A stretch of 64,000 nucleotides of DNA, from NCBI GenBank assembly GCA_900095095.1, contig FMBT01000392.1, positions 91,313 through 155,312 of the forward strand. Direction: 5' to 3'. Position numbers and translations under genes: made by a program. Shown here piece after piece: positions 42,395 to 52,817 of this stretch. Every line of letters starts with the position of its first letter. Positions within the stretch are counted from its first letter, which is position 1. The DNA is from Fragilariopsis cylindrus CCMP1102 (Eukaryota; Bacillariophyta; Bacillariophyceae; Bacillariales; Bacillariaceae). Under the pieces are notes generated by a model, which saw only the letters and a list, made by a program, of their open reading frames with translations, was not told the DNA's origin and searched no databases.

Positions 42395-43924
42395 TTACTC
42401 TGCATCGTCTATTAAGTCGGATTGGGAATCTCTTCCCTTAGAATGGCTCAAGGATGTGAAAAAATCTCCATTTTTCAACATGGGTACAAGACCTGGAGAT
42501 CCACTAAATAGACCTCCTATCGGTTTTCCTCCAATAAATACATGTGGTAACGAAGATTGGCCAGTCATTTTCAATAACGCCGCTCTTTTTATGGGACCAT
42601 TTTCTGAAATTAGACCTGGTATCCATTCTTTTCCTAGGGAAATTTCCTTATAGTCCACATCGAGTCTATCTAATAGATCTTTCGTTTCAGATGAAAATGG
42701 TGACAGTTCATACGTGTATACTACTACAGGATCAGTATCGACTTCAGTTTTGATGACACGGATTGCTTCTTCGACGTTTTGTTGAAAATTATTATCAGCA
42801 TTTTTTTCTCCTGCCTGTAGGGGGGCTATAGTTGAAAATATTGGTTTGAATAATGACATAACATTCGTTGACGTCCATTCTAGTATTTCATTTGGTGGAG
42901 TCCAAAGAGCATAATTCTTGTACAAGTACTCAACAATATCTTTACTATCTGGTATAGAAACTCCTGTATTAGGATCAATCAGATACGGACATTGTGTTGA
43001 TCCACCAGTTATTGAAGCCAATTCATCACGACGGGGAGATTTTTTTCCGGCGCTGCGTAGTTCGTAATTAATATCCAATTCCGTTAAAACCTCACGAACA
43101 ATTCTACAAAATTGATTCCCTTCATACGAATATAATATTAATGTTTTTTCGGGACGATTTACTGTATTGGGAGATGATGTAACAGATGATGATACCTGAC
43201 TTCCTTTACCTAATCGTATCCATTCAGTGAGATACATTCCAGCAAGTTGAAGGTACTCTTTGAAAGTGTCAAGTTGGTCGTTGCTGTTGTTGTTAGCATC
43301 GAGGATTTGTTGTTGTTCTTGATCAACAAAAGATTCATCCAAAAACTTCAGGATATCTTCAGTCCCTTCAATCGTCAGATACTCTTCTTCTTCTGATACT
43401 GCTGCTACCAAAACAGGAATCAAAAATCTTTTACAATTAATTGGTAAAACTGAAGCAATCGAATTGGTGGCTGATGGGATGACTTGTTCTACTACAAGAT
43501 CCAATTCGGTAATTTTTTCTCGTACTGGACGACATTCCTTCGAATTTTCTACGTCGTATAATTTGACGAGTCGAACGTTATTGTTGCTAATAATATTGCT
43601 GGAAACGGTCACTCCATTAGGAAGACGAAAAATTGATGCTAATCCAGAAGTGAAAACATCAAAAGAATTCGGAACACTCATATAAAGTCGGCGGCGACGT
43701 GTAGTAGTAGTAGTAGTAGTAGTACTACTTTGTCTGTTGTAGTGCAGTGCTCGTGATTTTGCATTTATAATTGCTTTGCTTGAAAAGTCAATCGTTGAAA
43801 AGGCCGTTGTCACTGTCATCATCTTCATCGGCACAGGGCAATAACTGCTACTTCCGAGAATAATGATAATGATATTTGTTATAAAAAAGAAATTCATAGT
43901 AGTGTGGTGGAAATGTTGCATCAT
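42395..43924 (-). CDS. plastid-targeted protein with three glutaredoxin/GST N-terminal-like domains
   Basis: 509 residues, one exon, converging on the preceding gene with a 57-bp gap. The start MMQHFHHTTMNFFFITNIIII is a signal peptide, and VTTAFST gives the AF plastid junction. Three thioredoxin-fold repeats follow: ~115-215 (VRLVKLYDVENSKECRPVRE), ~272-350 (KTLILYSYEGNQFCRIVRE, CPYLIDPNTG, DIVEYL) and ~392-490 (DPVVVYTYELSPFSSETKD, LPHVFIGGKPIGG). The middle repeat keeps one cysteine, the first has a displaced one, and the third reads SPFSS where glutaredoxins have CPFC. The cis-proline motifs (CPYL, LPHV) are kept. Related plastid 'tandem GST-N' proteins exist in plants. The role is probably glutathione binding or redox-related rather than classic dithiol catalysis. 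Confidence 0.8.
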   Translation of the reverse strand: MMQHFHHTTMNFFFITNIIIIILGSSSYCPVPMKMMTVTTAFSTIDFSSKAIINAKSRALHYNRQSSTTTTTTTTRRRRLYMSVPNSFDVFTSGLASIFRLPNGVTVSSNIISNNNVRLVKLYDVENSKECRPVREKITELDLVVEQVIPSATNSIASVLPINCKRFLIPVLVAAVSEEEEYLTIEGTEDILKFLDESFVDQEQQQILDANNNSNDQLDTFKEYLQLAGMYLTEWIRLGKGSQVSSSVTSSPNTVNRPEKTLILYSYEGNQFCRIVREVLTELDINYELRSAGKKSPRRDELASITGGSTQCPYLIDPNTGVSIPDSKDIVEYLYKNYALWTPPNEILEWTSTNVMSLFKPIFSTIAPLQAGEKNADNNFQQNVEEAIRVIKTEVDTDPVVVYTYELSPFSSETKDLLDRLDVDYKEISLGKEWIPGLISENGPIKRAALLKMTGQSSLPHVFIGGKPIGGLFSGSPGLVPMLKNGDFFTSLSHSKGRDSQSDLIDDAE

Positions 43925-44480
43925 CTTTCGAATTAATAAGAGTCGCGTATTATATGATTACTGTGAAGTAACAAGCAACTATTACTCCATATTTCTATCC
44001 CTTCGATTATATCAGTATATACTTTGATCTTGTTGTTACGTTGCTTCAACAAGAGTGATTAAATTGAAATGAGAAATCTCGAAGCTCCACAAGATACCAT
44101 ATTTCGGGGGAGATACTGTAGAGGCAATGCTTTCTAACAAAAATAAAGGGTGCAAAAGTTTAAGCATCATCATGCTTGAAGCTACTGTCCGTATTTACTC
44201 GATACACTGAACAGTATGCGAAGTATTTGAATAATAGAATATTTGAATCTCCCCCGAACCATTACCCCATTTTGTCATAAAATTGTATCTTTCTTTTACA
44301 TCAATTTTTTAAAAGAGTGAAGAGGCGACGAGAGGCAGATCAAATTATAAGAGATAGCTACCGGTTAAGACAAAAAAAAAACGACGCCGAATAAAATTGT
44401 GAGCCCTTCTCATAGTCATATTTGAGAAACCGGTATATTATTATCACCAAAATCCTATAACAACGATAACATAAACGATC
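43925..44480. other. divergent promoter interval
   Basis: Between the Grx/GST-like gene and MPDU1. No gene or clear repeat was seen. Confidence 0.5.
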
Positions 44481-45550
44481 ATGGTTGAACTAACAGACAT
44501 TCCCTTTGTAAAGGAGTTGGCAGAATGGATATGGGGAATAGATGCAACAAAATGTCTCTCGGAGGTACCTTTCATCAGCTCGTCGTGTTTTTCACAATTA
44601 TTAACAAAGGCTGTTGGAGTTGCAATCATTTTTGGATCAATGTTGAATAAAGTTCCTATTATGCGCAATATGATCAATTCACAATCGGCGGAAGGGATGT
44701 CTCGTAATTCTTTATACGGGGAATTGATAGTGTATGCAAATGTTGCTATGTACAGTCATCTGTTGGGTCATCCCTTTACTGCCTAGTGAGTTTTAATGCT
44801 AGTGTTCTGTTATTGTTGTGTGATGAACTTGTTATAATGAACACGAAAAAGGATACTCACAAACTCTCTCTTTATATTTTTGTTTTAATCATAATGTATT
44901 TTCAATTTGCGACTCGTAATTATAAAATTATACAAATTAAATCTGAATACACAAAAAAAACGACATTTACAACGACAACGACAACGACGACGACGACTTC
45001 AAATAATGATCACCACCTGACCTGCTGATTCTACTACTACTACTACGTAATAAAAATTAGCGGAGAAAATGTTTCATTGCTGATACAAAATACTGCTCTG
45101 ATCGTCATGACGTGGAATTTTCTAAGTAAGACGGATAGTCCTGTTCAATTAAAAGAAAAGTTCATGATAATAATCGGTTTCGTATTGTATTGTATAGGTT
45201 CATTAAATTTTCTTCCAAACGAATATCGACATTTATTAATGAGTACAACATGGCCTGTTATGCTGTTTTCACGTGGAAGTCAAATATATGAAACCTATAC
45301 TGTTAAACATACAGGAAATTTATCCATCGTCACAACAAGTATGAGTTTAGTTGGAGCAGCAATTCGTATATTAACTACACTAAAAGAAACTGGTGATATG
45401 GTAGTTTTATCAGGATATATTCTATCAGGATCACTTAGTTTGATGATGTTTATCCAATATTGGATGTACCTGGTACGAACTAACGAACTTGCAAATAAGA
45501 AAACAACAGCAATGAAAGAGGACGAAAAGGAGTCCAAGAAAGATAAATAG
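44481..45550 (+). CDS. MPDU1-like PQ-loop protein (mannose-P-dolichol utilisation), two exons
   Basis: Exons 44481-44785 and 45061-45550; the 275-bp intron (GTGAGT...TTAG) closes the frame to 264 residues, the usual MPDU1 size. The sequence shows repeated membrane helices and the PQ-loop-like LNKVPIMRNMINSQSAEGMS and LFSRGSQIYETYTVKHTGNLS motifs. MPDU1 sits in the ER membrane and is needed for use of dolichol-phosphate mannose and glucose in N-glycan and GPI assembly. The charged C-terminal tail (KKTTAMKEDEKESKKDK) ends in a lysine-rich sequence that could act in ER retention. The intron is long for this window and carries (ACG)n and (CTA)n tracts. Confidence 0.88.
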
Positions 45551-46733
45551 TAGTAGACATACATATATAATATAAACAATATATGAAATAATGTACACAT
45601 CATAAATAATGATTAACTTCAGATCACATCACAAAAAGTGTCTTTGTTTGTTTAGGAAACAACAAGAATAGTGTGACACGATATGAACAATAACTACCTG
45701 TAAGTGTAAATAAAATATCTTCTCTATTAGTTGAAGGAGAGGGAATGGAATATTCTTGTACTATATAGGAATAAGAATAGCATTACAAACTGAATATTTA
45801 GCATAACATAGAATATAATTGCCTTAAGTAGTGTCAATTCTCTTCATCATGAGTATCAGGATGTTCATATTCAATATACTTCTGGCATTTGACAGCAGCA
45901 GCATTTAAACAGACATATTTATACATAATACTACACTAGAAGGATGCTATCATTTTCCCTAACGATTCACTTTGTGGAAACTGCATATTGACATTAGGTG
46001 TAGCAAGCAGAATAAAGGAATGTTGCAGTCTGTTACTCTTTCTCGTCAAAATTGATGATGAGGATAGAGATAAAATAAACAGAGAAGCTGGGGAGGGGAC
46101 AAAGAAAACTTTCTCTATCTTTATAATCATTATATCAGATCTACTAGTGCAGTGTAGTTTACTTATATTATCATATAAGCATGTGATATTATATTCCTAT
46201 TATGTCTATATCCTGACTGATTAAATAGTGCATGAAAAATTGTTTCTTAAGCTTGATGATACTTGTGCTGTTTTGGAGTTTTTCAGGACATATCAGTAGA
46301 TTGAAGATATGAATTCCTTGCTCTATTGCTATATTTTTTATGTAGCCTAGTTATGGTATACTATTATTGTTATTAAACACATTGGTATAGTGTTATAGCA
46401 ATTGCGCACTACATTTTCGGAAGCTTAATATCCCACTGTATCATAATATGATTTATTGTTATCATGAGTACCTTCATATCGTAGATTGAAGTTACTTTAT
46501 CGGATACCGTCATTTTTTAACCGATAAACACTGTAAATGACTGGCCTTGGGCTCACATACGTTTTGTTTTCATTTTAGTACAGCACTGACAAGAAATGGG
46601 GGCGCCATTGAATTTTGTACGTACTACTCTCTCACCTCCGGTATTTCCAATTGCTATTGCTTGTAATCCCTACAAACATTCTTTAAACTCATCACTTTTT
46701 CATTTCTCTCGCAGATAATATACTTATTCGACC
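45551..46733. other. intergenic region with a GC-rich box near its end
   Basis: No gene recognised; the open frame at 45988-46224 is hydrophobic by chance. A GC-rich box (gggggcgccattg, ~46597-46609) sits ~130 bp upstream of the next gene and resembles the one at ~18689. Confidence 0.5.
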
Positions 46734-47555
46734 ATGGCGCCTCTAAAATTAGTTTTCCTAGCTATCACAGCAAGTGTTGCTGTTGCATTCACACCGTCGA
46801 CATCTCGAGTACAAAAGGTTACATCGTCGACACAATTATATGAAGATTTTGGATTTGATTTTGCTGAACAAACATACGAAAATCAACCAGATCTTCTTAA
46901 GGGAGAACAAGAATACAAACAATATATGAATATTGTCAAAGAAGACAACATGCTTAATAAGAAGGTGCGAAATTCTCTCGTTATATATGTATCGGGATTT
47001 TTGAACTAACTATCTCCAGTTTATTTTCCAAGACTTGGAGAAATAAAATTGTTTCTTCCGTCGATGGCTAACCTGAACTCTTTCTCTTTTGTTGTCCTAT
47101 GAATTTCCTTTACACTTCACCAGTACAATGCTATCGGCAGAGTACGTGAACTTGAACTTCTTCAGGCAACCATTGATAATGGTTTATTGTCTAAGCTTGA
47201 GAAGAATGGACTTGATTTGAAAACTATCGAACAACTTTTACCTCTTCTTGAACAATACGGTCTATTGAGTGTTGCTGCTAACAACCAACAATTGATTGTG
47301 AACTTGGCAGCACCATTACTTATCGAGGGTGCCCCTATTCTCTTACCTGTTGTTGCTGGAGCACTCGATATTGGCCCAACTGCATTCTTCGCTGCTGCTG
47401 CTGCCCTTGCCGGAGCCGACTATGCCTTATTCGCAAATAACGTAAATATTCCATTTGTGGGTCTTTCTGCTGGTTTTTACCTCGGTCTTCTTCTTGTCCC
47501 ATTATCTGCTGTATTAGCTGGTGCAGGAATTGCTTTGGGAAGCTTGAAAAAGTAA
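46734..47555 (+). CDS. plastid-targeted hydrophobic protein, DUF1118-like, two exons
   Basis: Exons 46734-46964 and 47124-47555; the intron (GTGCGA...CACCAG) closes the frame to 220 residues. The start MAPLKLVFLAITASVAVAFTPS is a textbook diatom plastid bipartite signal (VAF|TP). Exon 2 begins with RVRELELLQATIDNGLLSKLEKNGLDLKTIEQLLPLLEQYGLLSVAANN, a repeated 'LLSK.E..GL' pattern like plant DUF1118 proteins. It continues with three hydrophobic spans rich in Ala/Leu/Gly (IEGAPILLPVVAGAL, FFAAAAALAGADYALF, GFYLGLLLVPLSAVLAGAGIAL). A thylakoid or envelope membrane location is likely. Codon use is visibly more GC-rich (GCC, GTC, CTT) than in neighbours, suggesting high expression. Function unknown. 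Confidence 0.78.
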
Positions 47556-48581
47556 ATTGATCATATTATTCAATACAGAACATAGATTTTTTTAATGAAA
47601 GATGAAAGTTATTCAATTTATTCAATACCCGTATGATGCGATGGAAATGAAAAGGTCGATGGAAGTCCATTTGAGTAATTACAGCGATGCGATTGTATTT
47701 ATTATATATTATAGATTATGTTACACGATTTTTGAACAAATATGAATAGACTACTGAAAATATGAACATTTCTTTTTTGTTGCCTTATATTACAATGTTA
47801 CTCAAGCCGTCATGATATTGATCCTACGTTGCAGTAGCTTCCTGATATCATATTCTATATCCCATCACCACATGTTGAACTTCTTTAGAGCTGAGCGTTT
47901 TTAATCCTGTAGGTAAAAGTAGTGCAGTATATCTTCCGGTAAAATGTTTTAGTAGAGTAGAGAATATATCATTGTATTCAAAAGTAGGTAAATATCTACT
48001 ATTTGATGGTTATCTAAATTTTAGATGAATGATACGATATGTTCCTCCCGAGCCAATTTTATTGGTATTGAATGGCGAATTATGCAAGAACTTGGTGCAT
48101 ATCATGGTTACTTTGTGTGTGGAGTGAAGAAGATTATTATTATTGGTGTTGTTGGTGTTGGCCTGTCAAACTTGCTTTCTTTTGCACTACTAACCATTCA
48201 GCATCTCTACTACTAAACCTCCCTCTCTCTCTCTCTCTCTTATATATATTTCTTCTTCCTTCTCCCTCACAAGTATAGAGACAGTGAATCGAAATATAAT
48301 TGCAGAAAACCTTCAGAGCAGCAGCAACTAAGATGAGAGAGACCTCTCTCGCTCCTATTAAGTGTCGTCTGTCCGCTATCCGTTCCGCCTTTTACCACAG
48401 AAATCATCTCTTTTCTCGAATAATAAAAGAACAAAATTTACAAATAAAAAGAGATACCGTTGATCCTCTTTTGAATTTCGAATTCAGACTGATACGATAG
48501 ATAATACTGTACTGTAGATAAAATCGTTACACAGACAAAAAAAACTGACAGTTGTAATTAACTTCTTTCTTGAACACAACG
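47556..48581. other. intergenic region with CT/TA microsatellite
   Basis: No gene called. (TC)n then (TA)n lies at ~48221-48250. Open frames at 48025-48216 and 48300-48500 lack ATG starts or coding character. Confidence 0.5.
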
Positions 48582-49745
48582 ATGGCGATTCGCATGTTGG
48601 ATTCCTCCGCTGTTTTTCTGTTGGTAACAATATATTATTACTATACCACTGATGCTTACATGCCCGCTTACAAGAACGTTAAGCACAACAACAGCATAAG
48701 ACGACACAATTTTCCTACATTTATCTCAGCCGTCCCTCGGTACGGTCCTACAGATAGTAGCAGCAATAATGATAGCTCAGATAATGATTCTCTAAACTCA
48801 CCTGAAGAAGGAGCACCGTCACCGAATAGTGACAATAATAATGCTAACGACGTCAAAATAATAAAAATAAAAGAAGACTTTCGAGATCTTGTAGAAAGTG
48901 TAATGCAAATATCTCAAGCAGAACTTATACCAAGACTACTGGTGAATAACATTGAATTGATTATGGGATTACAAGGAGAAGAAGGAACACAAGTTATTTC
49001 TAGCTTATTGGAAGATGCCAAGAAGACGAAGGAAACGGCGACGACGATGACAACAATTATAAATAATGATGACGACGACGATGATGATGATGATGATGAT
49101 GATAGTTACTACTCTCAAACTATTCAGACTGTAGAGATGATATTAACATTTGCAGAAGACTTTGTTAAGGAAGCACAGAATATGGATAAAAATAATAAAA
49201 GTCTTCTGGGTAAAATATTGAAGGCTATGGTTAATTCAGATAATGACACATCCATTTCTGGAGGAGAAGGAAACAAAGAAGAGTTGTCAGCAATAGGTGC
49301 TAGAAGTAGAGAAGAAGCATTAGATAAAGTTATGAAAGAAGAAAAGGCAAATTTTACAACAGGATTTCTTCGACATCTCGAAGGGGAATGTAATCGAATT
49401 GAAAATGCACAAGGAATGACACCAGAAAGTACAAAATTACTTGAAATTTTACGATTGGTCCAAACTCGCGTATTAGAGGAATTAGGTCAAGATCTCGGAG
49501 AAGCTGCCTTAGTCTTAGGACAGCTTATGGGATACGATAAGGAAGAAGAATTATTAGGTGTCCTTGAGGCAGGTTTAACAGTTCAGGGTAGAGATTTTGC
49601 ACTAGAGATGGCAAGTCTAACCGAAGAAGCATTAGATGGGTTCAAAAGAATACCGGGTGGAGCTGATCCAGAATTAGTGGAAAAAGTGAACTTTATTAAC
49701 AAAAGATTACAAGAATATCTGAACGAAACAAGTGAATTCCAATAG
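48582..49745 (+). CDS. plastid-targeted helical protein of unknown function
   Basis: About 387 residues from the ATG at 48582, one exon. The start MAIRMLDSSAVFLLVTIYYYYTTDAYMP is a signal peptide with an AY junction (Y in place of the usual F) and an Arg/Lys/His-rich transit-like stretch after it. A Ser/Asn spacer and a poly-Asp run (~165-175) surround a helical domain (FRDLVESVMQISQAELIPRLL, GTQVISSLLEDAKK). A longer C-terminal helical domain (~235-385) includes FLRHLEGECNRIENAQGMTPE, LLEILRLVQTRVLEELGQDL, LGQLMGYDKEEELLGVLEAGL and FALEMASLTEEALDGF. It looks like an all-alpha soluble stromal protein with a probable plant-plastid relative, but I do not recognise the family. Confidence 0.7.
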   Translation: MAIRMLDSSAVFLLVTIYYYYTTDAYMPAYKNVKHNNSIRRHNFPTFISAVPRYGPTDSSSNNDSSDNDSLNSPEEGAPSPNSDNNNANDVKIIKIKEDFRDLVESVMQISQAELIPRLLVNNIELIMGLQGEEGTQVISSLLEDAKKTKETATTMTTIINNDDDDDDDDDDDDSYYSQTIQTVEMILTFAEDFVKEAQNMDKNNKSLLGKILKAMVNSDNDTSISGGEGNKEELSAIGARSREEALDKVMKEEKANFTTGFLRHLEGECNRIENAQGMTPESTKLLEILRLVQTRVLEELGQDLGEAALVLGQLMGYDKEEELLGVLEAGLTVQGRDFALEMASLTEEALDGFKRIPGGADPELVEKVNFINKRLQEYLNETSEFQ

Positions 49746-49860
49746 GGAGAGGGCTTTTCTGAATGATCGCGAATTCCGAATTTGTACTATAAACAACATA
49801 CATGAATCGAATCGAATCAAATCATAAAGTAAATTTTCAATAATTAATTACTATTATGCT

Positions 49861-50649
49861 TTATATTTCTTCATTCTTCCCCAAGATCTCTTTCACGACA
49901 TTATTCGCATTGTCTTCAATAGGATCATTACCATCGAGGATGATATGGGGGAATGTAACAGGATTAAATTCCCAGTCACTCATATCTTTTTCTTCGTTGG
50001 TGGTAGTGTCAACCTCCTCCTCCTTCTTCTTCTTATCAGGTGTATCTCCCTTATAAAAATGACCTTCTCGTTCATTAATCCGTTTCGTACATTCTTCCTC
50101 AGTTGTATCAATTAAGATCCATTCTGCTTTAGGAAATCGTTCTCTAAATATATCTCGTAAGTCTGTATTAACAAAGCTGAATGATATAATAGCCGATAAA
50201 TTAAAATCTTTCTGCTGTTGTTTTTGTTGTTGACACTTTAATAGTTTCTCATCTAATTGCTTTTCAACGTAATCACACGCACCTGATGCAAATACATTCC
50301 GTTCCTTCAAAGATGGATATATGCCCCTGCCGAAGTTATCTTTCATTTCTTGTGAGATGCATACGTCAAGATCCAACTCAATACATTGTTGATGTTTATT
50401 GTTTTTGTTATTATCGAGAGATAGAGATTCAAAAGCTTTATTAGCTACGGTTGTTTTACCAGAACCTGGTCTTCCAAATACGATAAATAACGACGAACTT
50501 TTCATGGGTTGTAAAGCGTCAATTGTTTTAATTTGGTGTGATAAATTAAAAATTGTTCCACAAATAATGAAAATACGTATTATGAACGACGACGACGACG
50601 ACGACGACATTATTAATGGCGATGACGACGATCGCAAGAAGATATCCAT
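49861..50649 (-). CDS. gluconokinase-like P-loop kinase
   Basis: 262 residues, one exon. A hydrophobic N-terminal stretch (FIIRIFIICGTIFNLSHQI) could be a signal anchor or targeting signal. The Walker A motif GRPGSGKTTVANKAF is at ~59-72. The order of elements (LDLDVCISQEMK, LKERNVFASGACDYVEKQL, IISFSFVNTDLRDIFRERFPKAEWILIDT, TKRINEREGHFYKG) is that of gluconate/shikimate-type small-molecule kinases. The 'R..R.GHF' element near ~200 is the lid and resembles gluconokinase. It would phosphorylate gluconate or another small hydroxyl compound with ATP. An acidic/Lys insert (~212-228) is low complexity. Small-molecule specificity is inferred only. Confidence 0.7.
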   Translation of the reverse strand: MDIFLRSSSSPLIMSSSSSSSFIIRIFIICGTIFNLSHQIKTIDALQPMKSSSLFIVFGRPGSGKTTVANKAFESLSLDNNKNNKHQQCIELDLDVCISQEMKDNFGRGIYPSLKERNVFASGACDYVEKQLDEKLLKCQQQKQQQKDFNLSAIISFSFVNTDLRDIFRERFPKAEWILIDTTEEECTKRINEREGHFYKGDTPDKKKKEEEVDTTTNEEKDMSDWEFNPVTFPHIILDGNDPIEDNANNVVKEILGKNEEI

Positions 50650-51174
50650 TTCGTTTTATACAGACGAGTGAAGCGTACACAAAATAGATTCACGGAAGAT
50701 CCCGAGAGTTGGCTACTGATAGCTACTGCTACGTGTGTAATGCAATATGATATCTAATAATACTCTACAATTGTAGCCAGAATAACTTAATCAAATAACG
50801 TTATTAGCATCACTATCATTCAATAATTCAAAGCAATGGATTTTTTTGCAGGCCGGCACCCGGAATTAGAATGGCGAAAAGGGGGCGCTCGGCGAAAGAA
50901 AGAAGGAAATAAGGGGGTCAAATAATGCGAAGGTATTTAGTATTGATGTATTTATAATTTATACATTCATATTCAATATTATGTATGCTGCATAAATGCA
51001 TTTATTGAATCCACCAGACAGTACAATTAGCAACTGTAAAAAAAAATCGGGAATTCACTCCATCGGATAGTTAAAAGAACACATTATTCTATTGATATAT
51101 ATTTTTAAAGTACTACCAACACCACTAACTATTACTCAAAAGTTTGTATGTGTGTGTGTGTATATATATATGTA

Positions 51175-51221
<47 letters not shown>

Positions 51222-51743
51222 TATTATTAATCTACCTACTATTGAAAGGAAGGTGGACTTTCTCCTGCTAGCTAACAAGCAAGATATTCGTGTCTATTAT
51301 AGACAGGTATGAAGGGGAAGTAATACCAATAAAACGTTGATAAAGTTTTAGGGCATAAAAGAAAAAATCCACCATAACTATGGAATATCAGCAAGATCCA
51401 ATGCTGCTGAATTAGATTTGTTGCGTAGCCATAAAAGGCAAGTATCTTCTCACGGCATTCCACCTCTAGTGGAAGTTAATTTAATGCTAGCTAGGGATGG
51501 AATATTATTTAAAGAGGAACGATATTATGTTAGGGTAGCGATTTACTTGGAATGCTAAAGATCTAATTGTGAAACAATCTATATGGTATTTTTAATGTTG
51601 AAAATCTGGTGGCAGAGGTTTCTATAATCATAGTACTGAATAATGACAACGACAACGACGAGACTCGAATCAATATCACAATCAATCGCATAACAGCCAT
51701 CGACAGCAACCATCAAAAGAAATTGGAGGGCCACCGTCCTCCT
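50650..51743. other. intergenic region with TG/TA microsatellite and GC-rich pocket
   Basis: No gene seen. A GC-rich pocket (ggccggcacccgg ... ggggggcgctcgg-like, 50851-50898) lies in otherwise AT-rich DNA. A compound (TG)n(TA)n microsatellite spans ~51147-51222. Confidence 0.5.
51147..51222. repeat. compound (TG)n/(TA)n microsatellite
   Basis: Alternating tgtg and tata blocks over about 75 bp. Alternating purine-pyrimidine DNA of this kind can adopt Z or cruciform forms and is expected to be length-variable. Confidence 0.9.
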
Positions 51744-52358
51744 CTACGCCGTATAACGATGACGAGTTAACCGATACCATTTCTCATAATCCAATGGGAA
51801 CTTCAAAACTTGAAGCCGTTTCCATCTACCTTCTTCCCTTGGATTCGCTATCCTATAACCGGAATGTATTTCTCGAAATAGCTGGCGTTGGCGGGAGACC
51901 CAATCGGCAAATTTTGGTTCGGTACTCCAATTGATCGGAACACCTGAATGTCCATGAGTCGAATGGAATTCTTGAAGTCGGCGATAATTTTCATTCCAAC
52001 ATGCATTACTCTCACTCCTTTCACTGTTTTGATCGTATATTTCCCACATTTCGTCTTCATTATTCGCATCATCTTCCGAGAATTCTCCCGTATCGTCCTC
52101 GCTGGGTACGGGAGACCATTCTTCTCCGTTGGTGTTGATGTTGTTGATATTATTTCGATTTTTGTCGCTGCGTTTGCCGCTGGTTTTACTATTGCCGACA
52201 TTCGATTTTTCTTGAGGAGGAGCGACGACTTTCTTCACAGTTTTCTTCTTCGTAGAAGTGGTTTTCTTCGCCCTTTTTTTCGCCGCAGCCTTCTTAGTTT
52301 TCGCTTTCACCGTCATAGTCTTCTTGGCATCAGCAGCCGATAATTTATACGAAGTCAT
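51744..52358 (-). CDS. helicase-associated (HA) domain protein with histone-H1-like tail
   Basis: 204 residues, one exon. The N-terminal ~60 residues are Lys/Ala/Thr-rich (KAKTKKAAAKKRAKKTTSTKK), like a histone H1 tail. An acidic Ser/Glu/Asp linker follows. The C-terminal ~75 residues form one HA domain: WNENYRRLQEFHSTHGHSGVP, FADWVSRQRQLFREIHSG, EEGRWKRLQVLKFPLDY. In bacteria HA repeats flank helicases; in diatoms and other algae they occur in stand-alone proteins, often many copies per genome, and may bind nucleic acid. The combination of a basic tail and a single HA domain suggests a small DNA-binding nuclear protein. Confidence is good for the domain, low for the role. Confidence 0.85.
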   Translation of the reverse strand: MTSYKLSAADAKKTMTVKAKTKKAAAKKRAKKTTSTKKKTVKKVVAPPQEKSNVGNSKTSGKRSDKNRNNINNINTNGEEWSPVPSEDDTGEFSEDDANNEDEMWEIYDQNSERSESNACWNENYRRLQEFHSTHGHSGVPINWSTEPKFADWVSRQRQLFREIHSGYRIANPREEGRWKRLQVLKFPLDYEKWYRLTRHRYTA

Positions 52359-52817
52359 CTACTAGTATGTAATCAATTGAATGCTTTTAAAAAATCTTTA
52401 GAGAGATACAATATATATGTATTGAATATTGAATGATCTTGAATGATATGTTCCGAATTCCTAAGAAGCGTCGTTCGTTAGCAAAAATCTATGAATTGCT
52501 GTCAGCTTTGAAAGTGCAGGGTCCTCCCACTAAAATAATTTAAGTCGAGTCCAAGTCCCGTTTATAATTTCGATGACTCACTCAATCAGCATAATTTTTT
52601 CAAAGAGGAAGAAGAACAGCAAAAATAATCTTATCATCATCATCAACAATCACCCATATTACCATCTCTATCTCCGTCGCGGCTGCTGCTAGCTTCCTTA
52701 TACTACTCGTGCACATAAACTGACTAGAGTGGAGATGGAAAGGGAAAAGGAAACAATACAATACACTACAATAGTTTATCATATAGCCTAATATAACATA
52801 ATATAATATAGAGCATC
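52359..52817. other. divergent promoter interval
   Basis: Between the HA-domain gene and the NDC1-like gene. No gene or notable repeat beyond short AT tracts. Confidence 0.5.

Noticed and set aside
48025-48500. Two short plus-strand frames, one hydrophobic and one basic
   Set aside because: They overlap a CT/TA microsatellite, the second lacks an ATG, and neither has neighbours or motifs to support it.
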